Below are positions 26,515 to 35,531 of a stretch of DNA of 64,000 nucleotides, piece by piece. The stretch's first letter is position 1; every line of letters starts with the position of its first letter. A program made the position numbers and the translations under genes. Where the stretch lies: NCBI RefSeq assembly GCF_043099315.1, contig NZ_CP170746.1; one strand, written 5' to 3'. The notes beneath the pieces are model-generated. The model saw only the letters and a program-made list of their open reading frames with translations, was not told where the DNA came from and ran no database searches. This DNA is from Chlorogloeopsis fritschii. Its GTDB lineage: Bacteria; Cyanobacteriota; Cyanobacteriia; Cyanobacteriales; Nostocaceae.

Positions 26515-27681
26515 ATGAAGATGAAAAAACCAATTCTGCTTTCAACTCCTCACATAGGCGATCGCGAACTAGAATTTGTCAAAGAAGCCTTTGATACCAA
26601 CTGGATAGCACCTGTTGGGCCACATATTGATGCTTTTGAAGAGGAATTTTGCCAGGTAACTGGTGCTAATTATGCTGCGGCTCTAGCTTCTGGCACGGCG
26701 GCTTTGCATTTAGCTTTGCAACTAGTCGGTATAGAACGTGGGGATGAAGTTTTTTGCTCTACTCTGACGTTTGCTGCTAGTGCCAATCCGATTGTTTATC
26801 TCGGAGCAAAACCTGTATTTATTGATAGCGATCGCACTTCTTGGAACATGAATCCTGAATTGTTGCAGGAAGCACTAGAGAAGCGCGCCCGGATTGGCAA
26901 GTTACCCAAAGCAGTTATAGTTGTACATTTGTATGGTCAAAGTGCAGATATCGATCCAATCCTCAAAGCCTGCAATCAATATGACATTCCTTTAATTGAA
27001 GATGCAGCTGAGGCATTAGGTGCTACCTATAAAGGACGTTCTCCCGGTACTTTTGGACGTATTGGTATTTACTCCTTCAACGGCAATAAAATCATTACCA
27101 CTTCTGGTGGAGGAATGTTGGTTTCGCCTGAGGAGCAGTTAGTGGCAAAAGCTCGTTTTTTGGCAACTCAAGCACGCGATCCGGCTCCCCACTACCAACA
27201 TTCAGAAATTGGCTACAACTATCGCCTCAGCAACGTTTCGGCAGGGATTGGGCGCGGGCAGTTGCGTGTTTTGAAAGAGCGGGTTGCATCTAGACAACGC
27301 AACTTTAGGAGCTACGCTTCTACTTTGGGGATTTTACCGGGAATAGAATTTATGCCGGAAGCTAATTATGGATGTGCTACTCGTTGGCTAACCTGCTTGA
27401 CGATAGATCCAAAAGCTTTTGGTGCAGATCGAGAACAAGTCCGCCTCGCCCTTGCCGCACAGCAAATTGAATCTCGTCCAGTTTGGAAACCTTTGCATCT
27501 CCAGCCCGTGTTTGCCGAATGTGAATGTTTTGGTGGTGCAGTGGCAGAAAATTTATTTACACAAGGACTTTGCTTGCCTTCTGGTTCTAATCTCACAGAC
27601 CAAGATTTGGAGCGAGTGATTGATGAAATTATCGCAGTGCACTATGTTTCTAGAAAAACAGAACCTTTATTAATTTTCTAA
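26515..27681 (+). CDS. DegT/DnrJ/EryC1/StrS family PLP-dependent sugar aminotransferase
   Basis: The 388-residue enzyme converts a keto-sugar nucleotide to an amino sugar. It shows SGTAALHLALQLVGI, FSTLTF-like VFCSTLTFAAS, the aspartate in LIEDAAEALGATYKG, and the PLP lysine in IYSFNGNKIITTSGGGML, where the lysine replaces none of the expected residues. RPVWKPLHLQPVF near the C-terminus resembles PglE/PseC-type 4-aminotransferases of bacillosamine and related pathways. With the 4,6-dehydratase at 8155 it would make a UDP-4-amino-4,6-dideoxy-hexosamine. Start at ATG 26515 (or 26521) after GAAGAAGGG. Confidence 0.93.
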   Translation: MKMKKPILLSTPHIGDRELEFVKEAFDTNWIAPVGPHIDAFEEEFCQVTGANYAAALASGTAALHLALQLVGIERGDEVFCSTLTFAASANPIVYLGAKPVFIDSDRTSWNMNPELLQEALEKRARIGKLPKAVIVVHLYGQSADIDPILKACNQYDIPLIEDAAEALGATYKGRSPGTFGRIGIYSFNGNKIITTSGGGMLVSPEEQLVAKARFLATQARDPAPHYQHSEIGYNYRLSNVSAGIGRGQLRVLKERVASRQRNFRSYASTLGILPGIEFMPEANYGCATRWLTCLTIDPKAFGADREQVRLALAAQQIESRPVWKPLHLQPVFAECECFGGAVAENLFTQGLCLPSGSNLTDQDLERVIDEIIAVHYVSRKTEPLLIF

Positions 27682-27901
27682 GTATTAAAAAAGAATCCAG
27701 AAGCCAGAACACTCTTTATGGGAGATTTAGACCCGCCACTAATTGTAGACCACCCTACAGGCACTTTATTATTTCTTGTTAAAACACAATCATTGATGAA
27801 GAATGCAGAATCAGAATTCAGAATTGATTCTGTCTTCTGCCCCCTAACTCCTGAATTCTTGATTTTTAAATACTAATTCTATCTGTCACGAGGAGAAATT
27901 T

Positions 27902-30115
27902 ATGATAGAAACCCAAGCAAATTCTTTGCCACTAGCGAAATACTATCAAATTTTGAAACAGCGCTGGGTGCCTGCTTTAAACATATTTTTACCCACTTTT
28001 CTGATTGCTGTCATATGTTTGACTTTTTTTAAAAAACCTACTTATTTAGCAGAAGGAAAACTGCGGTTCCAACGCACAAATACTACATCACTTCTGACAG
28101 GAGTAGGAAGAGAATTAAGCACATTAGAAACAGTAGGACGTGATACTCAAACTAATCCTCTCAAAACAGAAGCAGAAGTAATCACTTCTTTACCGATGAT
28201 CCAAAAAACTATTAGAGAACTTGACCTGCAAGACAATAAAGGAGATATCTTAAAACCCAAAGATTTTCTGAAACGACTAACTGTAAAAGATATCAAAGGA
28301 GCCGATGTTATCCAAATTACTTATCAGGATAAAGATCCGGAGATAGCTACGCAGGTTGTTAATAATTTGATGGATAACTATTTAGAGCAAAATGTTTCTT
28401 CTTTGAGATCCGAAGCATCAGCAGCCCGCAAGTTTATCGAAAAACAACTACCAAATGCAGAATTTGTAGTTCGCAATGCCGAAGCAGAATTAGCAAAGTT
28501 TAAAGAAAAGTACAAAGTTGTTGCTCTAGAGGAAGAAGCAACTAGGGCAGTGGGAGTGATTGCAGAATTACAACAGGAAATTAACACAGTTCAATCTGAA
28601 TTCGCCAATGTTGAAGCCCAATCTCAACAAGTTCGCAAACAGTTGGATATGAACTCTCAACAGGCATTAGCGACGACAGCCCTGAGCCAAACACCAGGGG
28701 TGCAAGATGTCTTGAGAGAAATTCAACTGTTAGAGACGCAACTTGCAGCTAGGCGCACTGTTTTGCAAGATACCCATCCACAAATCATAGATTTAGAAGA
28801 AAAAATCCAGTCTTTAAATGGACTAATGCAAAAACGAATTAAACTCGTTGGAGGAAGCACTCAACCACAACCAAACACAAACTTGCAACTTGGAGAGTTG
28901 AAACAACGACTATCCGCAAGACTGGCAGAATTAGAAGCAAATCGTCAAGGTTTAGCAAATCAAGCGACTACTTTGTCTAATTTACTAAATGCTTACAGGC
29001 AAAGACTGAACAATCTGCCGAGATTGGAACAAATGCAGCGGCAGTTTGAACGTAAAGTGGAAGCAGCGCAAACAACTTACTCACTTTTGCTACAAAAATT
29101 ACAAGAAAGCCGGATTGCTGAAAATCAAAATGTGGGTAATGCCAGTATTATTACCAAAGCTGAAGTTCCAGAAGAACCAATGTCTTCTCCTATTGTTTTG
29201 TACCTCAGCGCTGGTGTATTGGCTAGTGCGGCAGCTTTGGCTACTGTGTATATTTTGGAAGCTAGAGATAAATCTATTCGCACTGTTCAACAAGCACAGG
29301 AGTTGTTTGGATTTACTTTATTGGGGGTGATTCCTTCTTTTGACAAGTCGAAAAAATCTCTGCGTAATAAGAAAGAACCAGAGGTGTGCAGCCAAAGGCT
29401 TGTAGTTCGCAATGCTCCTCGATCGCCTATTAGTGAAGCTTTTCGGATGCTGCGAGCTAATCTCAAGTTTATGAGTGCCGATAAAGAGTTAAAAGTGATT
29501 GTTGTGACTAGTTCTGTGCCTACAGAAGGTAAGTCAACGGTAGCCGCTAATTTAGCGATCGCTATGGCACAGATGGAGCGTAAAGTCTTGCTGATAGATG
29601 GGGATTTACACCGCCCAGTTCAGCATCATATTTGGGAACTACCAAATCATGAAGGGTTAAGCAATGTGATTGTCAAAGAAGCACAATTGAAAACAGCAAT
29701 CAAAACTGTAATGGAAAATTTGGATATTCTGAGTGCTGGTGTAGTACCTCCTTCTCCAGCTTCCCTCCTCGATTCCAAAAAAATGGCTGCGTTGATGGAA
29801 ACTTTTACTAGCAACTATGATTTTGTGATTGTTGATGCTCCCTCTTTGACAGTTGCTGCTGATGCTGCCACTTTAGGACATATGGCTGATGGTGTTTTGT
29901 TTGTCGCTCGCCCTGGGGTTGTTGATTATGCTAGCGGTTTATTTGCGAAGGAGTTTTTAGAGAAATCAGGTCAAAATGTTTTAGGACTAATAGTAAATGG
30001 AGTTCATGCTTACAATGAACCCTACAGCCGCTTATATCTTGCCAATGAATTCTACTCTCAAGCTCAGGAGGTTCCCAAAGCAGTCAGAGTTAGCAATCTC
30101 AATCCATTTTTGTGA
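27902..30115 (+). CDS. Polysaccharide co-polymerase fused to bacterial tyrosine kinase (Wzc-like)
   Basis: The 737-residue inner-membrane protein sets chain length and couples polymerisation to export. A Wzz domain starts near residue 10 with TM1 at about 25-42. Coiled coil covers about 180-410, and TM2 is at 430-451 with the proline-rich VPEEPMSSP just before it. The kinase part has Walker A SSVPTEGKST (537-546), Walker A' LLIDGDLHRP (563-572) and Walker B FVIVDAPS (641-648). Four tyrosines at 704, 708, 712 and 718 form a short Tyr cluster near the C-terminus, which fits autophosphorylation of BY-kinases though the tail is short. It is the last gene of the polysaccharide cluster. Confidence 0.94.
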   Translation: MIETQANSLPLAKYYQILKQRWVPALNIFLPTFLIAVICLTFFKKPTYLAEGKLRFQRTNTTSLLTGVGRELSTLETVGRDTQTNPLKTEAEVITSLPMIQKTIRELDLQDNKGDILKPKDFLKRLTVKDIKGADVIQITYQDKDPEIATQVVNNLMDNYLEQNVSSLRSEASAARKFIEKQLPNAEFVVRNAEAELAKFKEKYKVVALEEEATRAVGVIAELQQEINTVQSEFANVEAQSQQVRKQLDMNSQQALATTALSQTPGVQDVLREIQLLETQLAARRTVLQDTHPQIIDLEEKIQSLNGLMQKRIKLVGGSTQPQPNTNLQLGELKQRLSARLAELEANRQGLANQATTLSNLLNAYRQRLNNLPRLEQMQRQFERKVEAAQTTYSLLLQKLQESRIAENQNVGNASIITKAEVPEEPMSSPIVLYLSAGVLASAAALATVYILEARDKSIRTVQQAQELFGFTLLGVIPSFDKSKKSLRNKKEPEVCSQRLVVRNAPRSPISEAFRMLRANLKFMSADKELKVIVVTSSVPTEGKSTVAANLAIAMAQMERKVLLIDGDLHRPVQHHIWELPNHEGLSNVIVKEAQLKTAIKTVMENLDILSAGVVPPSPASLLDSKKMAALMETFTSNYDFVIVDAPSLTVAADAATLGHMADGVLFVARPGVVDYASGLFAKEFLEKSGQNVLGLIVNGVHAYNEPYSRLYLANEFYSQAQEVPKAVRVSNLNPFL

Positions 30116-30282
30116 GACATCATTTTTGATATTTTTCGTGTAAATTCTACTGAATTCTGACTGGAGCTAACGGAAACGTCTCTGGCTCCGCTCCTGAATT
30201 GTATTGAAATAATGGGCTACCATACCAGTCTAAAAAAAAGACAAATGGTACATGGTAGAAGAGATTGCATGAGTGACAAATA

Positions 30283-30846
30283 ATGGCCTGTGTTACCCAA
30301 TTTCAAATCAATGAGAGTGCAGCAGACTTGGAGGTGCTGTTGCGCCAGCAGAAAAATCTGCGACTCAAAGAGCGTATACAAGCACTCTACCTAATCAAAA
30401 CAGAAGGTATGAGTGTAAGCGCAATAGCGAAGATACTCGGCAGAGACAAATCCACAATCCAAAAGTGGTTGATAGATTACCGAGAGGGAGGAATAACCTC
30501 AGTACTAAAGTCTCAAAAGAGTCTATTTAAAGTGCGTAAAATACTGTATTGGACAGTTGAAATTTCAGATGAACAAATTCAACAATCAAATGGGACAATT
30601 AAACGGTATAACCAATTACAACAATGGTTTGATACCGTTTTCGGAGTGCAAGCGCAAGATGTAAGCGTTTATAAACTGCAAGCAAAACTGAAAATGACAC
30701 ATCTTCGTAACCGCAAACAAAAAAAGCGAAAACTAGGAGCTTTAAAAAAAACTTTTTGTTATCGCGATCGCCTGATTGTTCCGGTTGATGACAAGTTATC
30801 TACTAAAGCCAATTTGATGGAGAGATTTTGGGAGTATCTGAAATAG
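30283..30846 (+). pseudogene. IS630-family transposase remnant (DDE domain deleted)
   Basis: The frame of 187 codons keeps the N-terminal helix-turn-helix (MSVSAIAKILGRDKSTIQKWLIDYREGG) and the linker ending YKLQAKLK, then jumps to a C-terminal tail MERFWEYLK typical of IS630 transposases. The central DDE catalytic region of about 120 residues is missing, so the product cannot transpose. No flanking inverted repeats or TA duplications were found by eye. The reading frame is uninterrupted, so a stable HTH protein might still be made. It lies between the polysaccharide cluster and another decayed gene. Confidence 0.75.
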
Positions 30847-30870
30847 GGGCTAGGGGCTAGAGGCTAGGGA
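30844..30870. repeat. GGGCTAG-type heptamer repeats, copy 1
   Basis: Four heptamers (GGGGCTA, GGGGCTA, GAGGCTA, GGG) follow the transposase remnant. The same motif with additional GGGACTA units occurs at 60316-60351. This is another STRR class. Confidence 0.65.
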
Positions 30871-30977
30871 AGAGAGGTTTTCTCGTGAACACATGAATTG
30901 AAACGGATGTGGGAATGCAGGGGAAGAAATCTTTTTACCTATGCCCTTGTATCATGCTTGGTGGTAAATTTTATCGA

Positions 30978-32696
30978 TTATTTTAAATAAATCAGCAAAT
31001 TCAATCCTGGAATGGTGCGGGAAAGAGTCCATAAAGCCAGGATAATGTAAAGTATACCTAAACTCCACTGCAACCAAGCTAGTGTAGTGATGATGCCGGG
31101 AAGATGTTGATCTCGCAGGCGAACGTCATTAAATCCGAGTTTGAGTAGATTGTTGAGGCTAAAGTCATAGTAGTTTAGCCAATTCCAACGACTGTTCCAC
31201 AGTAGTGGCAGATAGCGATCGCGAAATATTTCAAACCTGGGTATGACTGGCAAGCGTCCAATTAGTAATCTTAATTGCCGCATACTCCCGTCTTCTGTGA
31301 AATAGGAAACATTCATTAAGTCATGATAGCGCCCTTGTTGATATAAGCGGAGCAACAAAAGTACTGGCACGGGAACAATAATCGCTGTCAAACAACCCAT
31401 TGTTAGCCAAGGTTGTTCGGCAGTACGAAAAATGGCAAAGACACCAAACACTGTCAACAGGCTAAAACTAGTTAGCATTGATATAGTCTCATAAACTGTA
31501 GGCAGAATTGGTACAGGGTGTAGGCGACGAAAACGATCGACTAGCCAAAATAAGATGCCGAAATAAGCGATCGCAATCAAACCAACACCAAATACTAAGT
31601 AAAAATCCGTTCCGTAGCCAGAAAGCAGCAGCAATAAACTCAATGTCAGCCAATGCCAAGCTTGTAACAACCACCTACCAAACGAGATGGGTTCACCAAC
31701 AACAATCCGAGAACTCAGTTGCGTGTAGGTATCTAAATCGATGTCTGCGAGAGTCAGTAACTCACTCTGTTTGCGAAATGGTTGGATCAAGCGGCGACGG
31801 GCGATCGCTTCTGCTTGAGTTGGTGAAAAACCAAGATTTATTAAACGTTTTTCGGAAGCACTATTAATATTTGCACCAACCAAAAGATGGTTTAACTGTG
31901 CCAATCGCAATTGCTGTTTTGTATACTCCAATTGATTGGCATCAGCAATTTGCTGCAACTGGCGAAAATTTTGCCCCAAATTCCGCAAGACATTTTGATT
32001 GCCTTGTAAAGTTGATACTACTAACTTTTCACCTATTTGACCAGGATTGCCTAAAATTTTGGCTTGATTGGAATTAAAAGCGATCCCAGAGACATTTAAA
32101 AAAGCTTCTTGAGCGAATTCAGCATCGCTAAAATCTGCTTGATTGAGAATGCTAGCACCCCGCAGATTCACAGATTGGTTAAACTGGGCTTCCCGAAAAG
32201 TCACAGCTTGCTCAAAAGCAGCTTCTGTTAAAAACAAGAACTGATTGAAATTAGCTTTGGTAAACTGGGCTGAATTGACAAAGCGCACACCAGAAAAATC
32301 TGCATTTCCTTGCCACTGGGCGCGATTAAATTTTGCTAACTGTTTAAAAATAGCTTGATTAAAATTGGCAGTGTCTGCAAAGATACTGTTTTGAAAATAA
32401 ACATTTTCCTGAAACTGGCTTTGTTTAAAATTACTTTTATCAAAAAAGATACTGCTCTGCCACTGACTCTCGCGCCGAAAAGTGGCATTTGCAAAGCTCA
32501 CTCCACGACTAAATCGCGTTTCCATCCAATTCGCTTCTTGGCTAAAAATAGCGCCTGTAGCATTTACAGGTTGAAGAAAAAATGTATTGGCAAACTGCAC
32601 AGCCCCAGTAAAATGCGTTTGCTCTAACACTACCGAGCCACGGAAAACACTGATTTCACTAGATGCACTGGGGGAGTTGCCAAAAGCGATCGGCAA
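30978..32696 (-). pseudogene. Pentapeptide-repeat membrane protein, downstream fragment of a frameshifted gene
   Basis: The frame gives 572 residues. The first 200 contain pentapeptide-like repeats of the A(D/N)(F)xx pattern (FKQSQFQENVYFQNS, FNQAIFKQLAKFNRA, FSGVRFVNSAQF). A helical and helix-hairpin-like region follows (LINLGFSPTQAEAIARRRLIQPF, SELLTLADIDLDTYTQL), then about five hydrophobic segments and a conserved tail. The frame can start only at TTG 32696, directly after an in-frame stop, and its first residues continue the upstream frame of 32630-33229. One added base near 32691-32694 would fuse the two into a single protein of roughly 750 residues with a signal peptide. A sequencing error or true inactivation are both possible. 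Confidence 0.7.
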
Positions 32697-33229
32697 TCTT
32701 TAGAGGTGGGAAACGCCAAGGTAAAAGACTGCAAGCAAACCACACGCAAGCGTTCGAGTTGTTCTTGTTCTGCGGCAGTAAATATTGGTGCGATCGCCTG
32801 GGCATAAAGGGGAGTTCTTAAACCCAAATCGCTACCGATAAAATCTCCTTGAATCAGAGAAAAACTCAAGTCTAAACCCAAAGGCTTAGAACCAGCCTTT
32901 TGCAATTCTTTCCGCAGCATTTGGTAAAAAGCATCGCGGAAGGCAGCATTTTCTGGGCGTAAATCTATCACCATCTGCCGCAAATCTATAGTCAAATTGC
33001 CTTCGCGAATTGTCGGCGTGCGCGATCGTTCTTGCAACAATTCTAAAGTTAAGGGCGTGCGTTCTGGTTGTGCAGGTGCGCCCCAAGCGGGTAGGGGAAG
33101 GAAGATAAGGCTAAAGAAAATAATTATCGAAACGCAGAGGCACGCAGAGGTTAAACGCAGAGTTCTGCCTTTGCGTTCCTCCGCGTTTTCCTTTACGTTC
33201 CTTTGCGTTTGAAAAAAAAATCTATTCAA
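32630..33229 (-). pseudogene. Pentapeptide-repeat membrane protein, upstream fragment (signal peptide region)
   Basis: This 199-codon frame carries a hydrophobic signal-like segment (VSIIIFFSLIFLPLPAWGA), a conserved extracytoplasmic part (FRDAFYQMLRKELQKAG, LDLSFSLIQGDFIGSDLGLRTPLYAQA) and ends out of frame after FPTSKDC. There is no ATG or GTG at the N-terminus, only TTG 33229, which is the base next to the stop of the neighbouring oxidoreductase. The first 30 codons overlap a dispersed 'GCAGAGG' type repeat rather than conserved protein. The lost start and the frameshift together suggest decay. Confidence 0.65.
33118..33215. repeat. Dispersed 'CGCAGAGG/CCTCCGCG' low-complexity repeat
   Basis: Short reiterated words (CGCAGAGG, TTTGCGTTCC, CTCCGCGTTT) form a partially palindromic tract. 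Similar words occur near 13850-13900, 45001-45045 and 60410-60455. It is a common intergenic repeat class in cyanobacteria and here appears to have invaded the start of a gene. Confidence 0.55.
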
Positions 33230-34237
33230 TCACTCCTCGCCAATCAGCAAAACAATTTTACCCGTCATCGAACCACTTTCAAGTAATTCGTGAGCTTTGG
33301 CTGCTTCTTCTAGTGGCAACCTATGGCTAACTTGAATTTTTAACTTGCCTGCATCTATATATTTTGCACACTCTTCTAAAATCTCGGCTTGGTGCTGTTG
33401 TGCTTCCACCATTTCTTGCAACATCGGTGTCAGCATTAATTCCAAACCAATGCGGAGATTGCGCAATCTCGCAGCTTTCCAAACTGTATTGGCGTCTGGT
33501 TCTAAAATCGTCACAATATCGCCATACACGCGCACTGCTGGAAAGGTTTTGTGAAAAGTTTCTCCGCCGACAGTATCAAAAGCTAAATCTACACCTTCAC
33601 CACCACTCCAATCTAAGGCTGCTTGGATAAAATCTGTTTGTTTGTACAAAATGGGGTAGTCAGCACCGAGTTGTTTGACAAAATTTGCTTTGTCTTGGGA
33701 ACTTACTGTGGTGCAGACATGAGCACCTTTAAGTTTAGCAAGCTGAATTGACACATGACCGACGCCACCAGCACCAGCATGAATTAATACTCGCTCGCCT
33801 GGTTCGAGTCTTCCCCGCTCGTATAAAGCTTCCCAAGCCGTGATTAATACTAGAGGTGCTGCTGCTGCTTCTGCAAAAGATATAGATGCGGGTTTGCGGG
33901 CAACAAATCGCTCATCAATGGTGGTAAATTCAGCATAGTTGCCTTGGTGTGCGCCCAAGCCACCATTACAAAAATAAACATGATCACCGACGCGAAACTT
34001 TTGCACGCCAGCACCTACTGCCTCAACTACACCCGCACCGTCACATCCTAAAATGGCAGGGATGCGATCGGGGTAGAAAGTGCCGCGTTTGCGAAGTTTT
34101 GTGTCAATGGGGTTAACGCCTGCTGCTTTTAAACGTACCAAAAGTTCAGTTTCGCCAACAGGCACACCGGGATTTGTCACTTCCTGCACTTGCAGAACTT
34201 CAGGATTTCCCGCTGCTGTCATTAATACTGCTTTCAT
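33230..34237 (-). CDS. Zinc-independent MDR-family NADPH:quinone oxidoreductase
   Basis: The 335-residue protein is a medium-chain dehydrogenase/reductase of the quinone-reductase type. The N-terminal GroES-like domain has VRLKAAGVNPIDTKLRKRG and ILGCDGAGVVEAVGAGV, then VLIHAGAGGVGHVSIQLAKLKGAHV supplies the NADPH-binding Rossmann glycine motif. The C-terminus has HRLPLEEAAKAHELLESGSMTGKIVL. Structural and catalytic zinc cysteines are absent, as usual for this subfamily. The substrate is unknown. It abuts the broken pentapeptide-repeat gene without a gap. Confidence 0.93.
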   Translation of the reverse strand: MKAVLMTAAGNPEVLQVQEVTNPGVPVGETELLVRLKAAGVNPIDTKLRKRGTFYPDRIPAILGCDGAGVVEAVGAGVQKFRVGDHVYFCNGGLGAHQGNYAEFTTIDERFVARKPASISFAEAAAAPLVLITAWEALYERGRLEPGERVLIHAGAGGVGHVSIQLAKLKGAHVCTTVSSQDKANFVKQLGADYPILYKQTDFIQAALDWSGGEGVDLAFDTVGGETFHKTFPAVRVYGDIVTILEPDANTVWKAARLRNLRIGLELMLTPMLQEMVEAQQHQAEILEECAKYIDAGKLKIQVSHRLPLEEAAKAHELLESGSMTGKIVLLIGEE

Positions 34238-34454
34238 GACTTGTTCCTCTGCGTGCTTGCATTTGTCAATTTACCGCAAAGGAAGAGAGCGATCGCTTTT
34301 TGAATATGAATCGCAAAGACACAAATATAACCTTACTAAGGACTACCGTCGATTTTATAAAGAAGTTTTAACAGCTTTCAGAAAAGGAAAGACCCAACCT
34401 TGAAGCAATCATCAAAGGTTAAATAAGTGCGGTTGTAATACTAGGTAAGACAGC

Positions 34455-34832
34455 ATGGCAAATAGTTCCAGTGTCAAATTTACAATTCACTTCAACGATC
34501 CTAATCTTGAAGCTGAGGAACAAAACGAACAAGTTCTGCGGTTAATGGCTGAATTGAGGGAAATGGGAGAAGTAGATGCCGTCAATCGCGTTCCCGTTCC
34601 TAGTACTCCAAAAGATAGCAGAGCATTAGGAGGATATTTAGTTGGCTTGCTTACGGCTGAGGTAAATGTAGCTAATGCTAAAAAGGTATTGAATTTTTTG
34701 AGAATATCTCTAGCTAGGAAACCTATTGAATTAGCAGTAGAGGCGAACGGCAAAAAAATTCAGGTAAAAGCTAATAGTCTAGAGGAACTTGAGGCAGCGA
34801 TCAAGGCTGCTCAAGATTTTATTGCAGCATAG
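34455..34832 (+). CDS. EACC1-like effector-associated constant component
   Basis: The 125-residue protein has the build of EACC1, a small alpha/beta protein known from bacterial conflict systems with caspase, trypsin-like or other effector genes. It has an N-terminal strand VKFTIHF followed by a helix, and VNRVPVP. A small hydrophobic helix region lies around GGYLVGLLTAEVNVANAKKVLNFL, then the strand pair PIELAVEANGKKIQVKA and a final helix LEELEAAIKAAQDFI. A caspase gene lies only 14 bases downstream, the canonical arrangement. EACC1 is thought to be an adaptor or sensor component; this is family knowledge, and the assignment here rests on pattern and context. Confidence 0.75.
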   Translation: MANSSSVKFTIHFNDPNLEAEEQNEQVLRLMAELREMGEVDAVNRVPVPSTPKDSRALGGYLVGLLTAEVNVANAKKVLNFLRISLARKPIELAVEANGKKIQVKANSLEELEAAIKAAQDFIAA

Positions 34833-34846
34833 GTAGGCAGGCACAA

Positions 34847-35530
34847 ATGGTAAAAGTAGCACTGTTAATTGCTGTAAGCGAATACGAACATGGATTGCCT
34901 TCACTTCCAGGTTCTAAGAAAGACATCCAAGAGATGGAGAGAGTCTTACGCGATCGAAATATGGGTGAGTTTGACGATGTCAAGCCATTGCTTAACCCCG
35001 ATTTGGTAACAATGCAAATAGAGATCGAAAGGTTGTTTGCTGAAGGTCGCCAAAAGGATGATTTAGTTTTGCTTTATTTTTCAGGTCATGGTATTCGAGA
35101 TGAACATGATAATTTGTACTTTGCCACTCGAAATACTCGCCAAAATCAGCAAAGGGACGTTTTAACTGCAACTGCTGTACCCGCTCAAACTATTCAAGGT
35201 TTCATGAATCGAAGTCCTTCTAAACGACAGGTACTGATTCTAGATTGTTGCTTTAGCGGTGCATTTGCAAAAGGCTTGTCAGCAACGGGAAGAGGTTTGA
35301 ATTCAGTGCCGATTCAAATTGCAACTCTATTAGGTGGAGAAGGTCGAGCAGTGTTAACCTCCTCTACCGAAACACAAGAGTCTTTTGAAGAGGGCAGTGT
35401 AGGTATTTATACTCGCTTTATTGTAGAAGGCATTGAGACGGGAGCAGCTGATACGGATAAAAATGGCATAATCACAGTGGAAGAGTTGCATGAGTATGCC
35501 AAGTGGAAAACTCAGGCAGCGAGATTCTGA
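34847..35530 (+). CDS. Caspase-domain (peptidase C14) protein, probably 5' part of a split caspase-TPR gene
   Basis: The 227-residue product is a complete p20-like caspase fold: ALLIAVSEYEHGLPSLPGSKKDIQEM, DDLVLLYFSGHGIRDEHDNLYFAT with catalytic His81, and RQVLILDCCFSGAF with the nucleophile at Cys135 (Cys134 adjacent). AVLTSSTETQESFEEG and GIYTRFIVEGIETGAADTDKNGIITVEELHEY complete the fold. It ends AKWKTQAARF at a stop located 1 base before the ATG of the TPR gene, in another frame. In related cyanobacterial proteins this point continues into an MKPxF linker, so a one-base shift near 35525 likely split the gene, though reinitiation at the overlapping ATG could still make both parts. Confidence 0.93.
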   Translation: MVKVALLIAVSEYEHGLPSLPGSKKDIQEMERVLRDRNMGEFDDVKPLLNPDLVTMQIEIERLFAEGRQKDDLVLLYFSGHGIRDEHDNLYFATRNTRQNQQRDVLTATAVPAQTIQGFMNRSPSKRQVLILDCCFSGAFAKGLSATGRGLNSVPIQIATLLGGEGRAVLTSSTETQESFEEGSVGIYTRFIVEGIETGAADTDKNGIITVEELHEYAKWKTQAARF

Positions 35531-35531
35531 T

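Noticed and set aside
8155..30115. Identity with the heterocyst envelope polysaccharide (HEP) island
   Set aside because: No diagnostic HEP genes (such as hepA or hepB) were recognised; the cluster composition is that of a generic Wzx/Wzy locus.
30283..30846. Functional transposon
   Set aside because: The catalytic domain is absent and no terminal repeats were seen.
34080..34403. ORF opposite the quinone oxidoreductase extending into the gap
   Set aside because: Most of it is the shadow of the real gene; the tail (YRRFYKEVLTAF) has no support as a gene.
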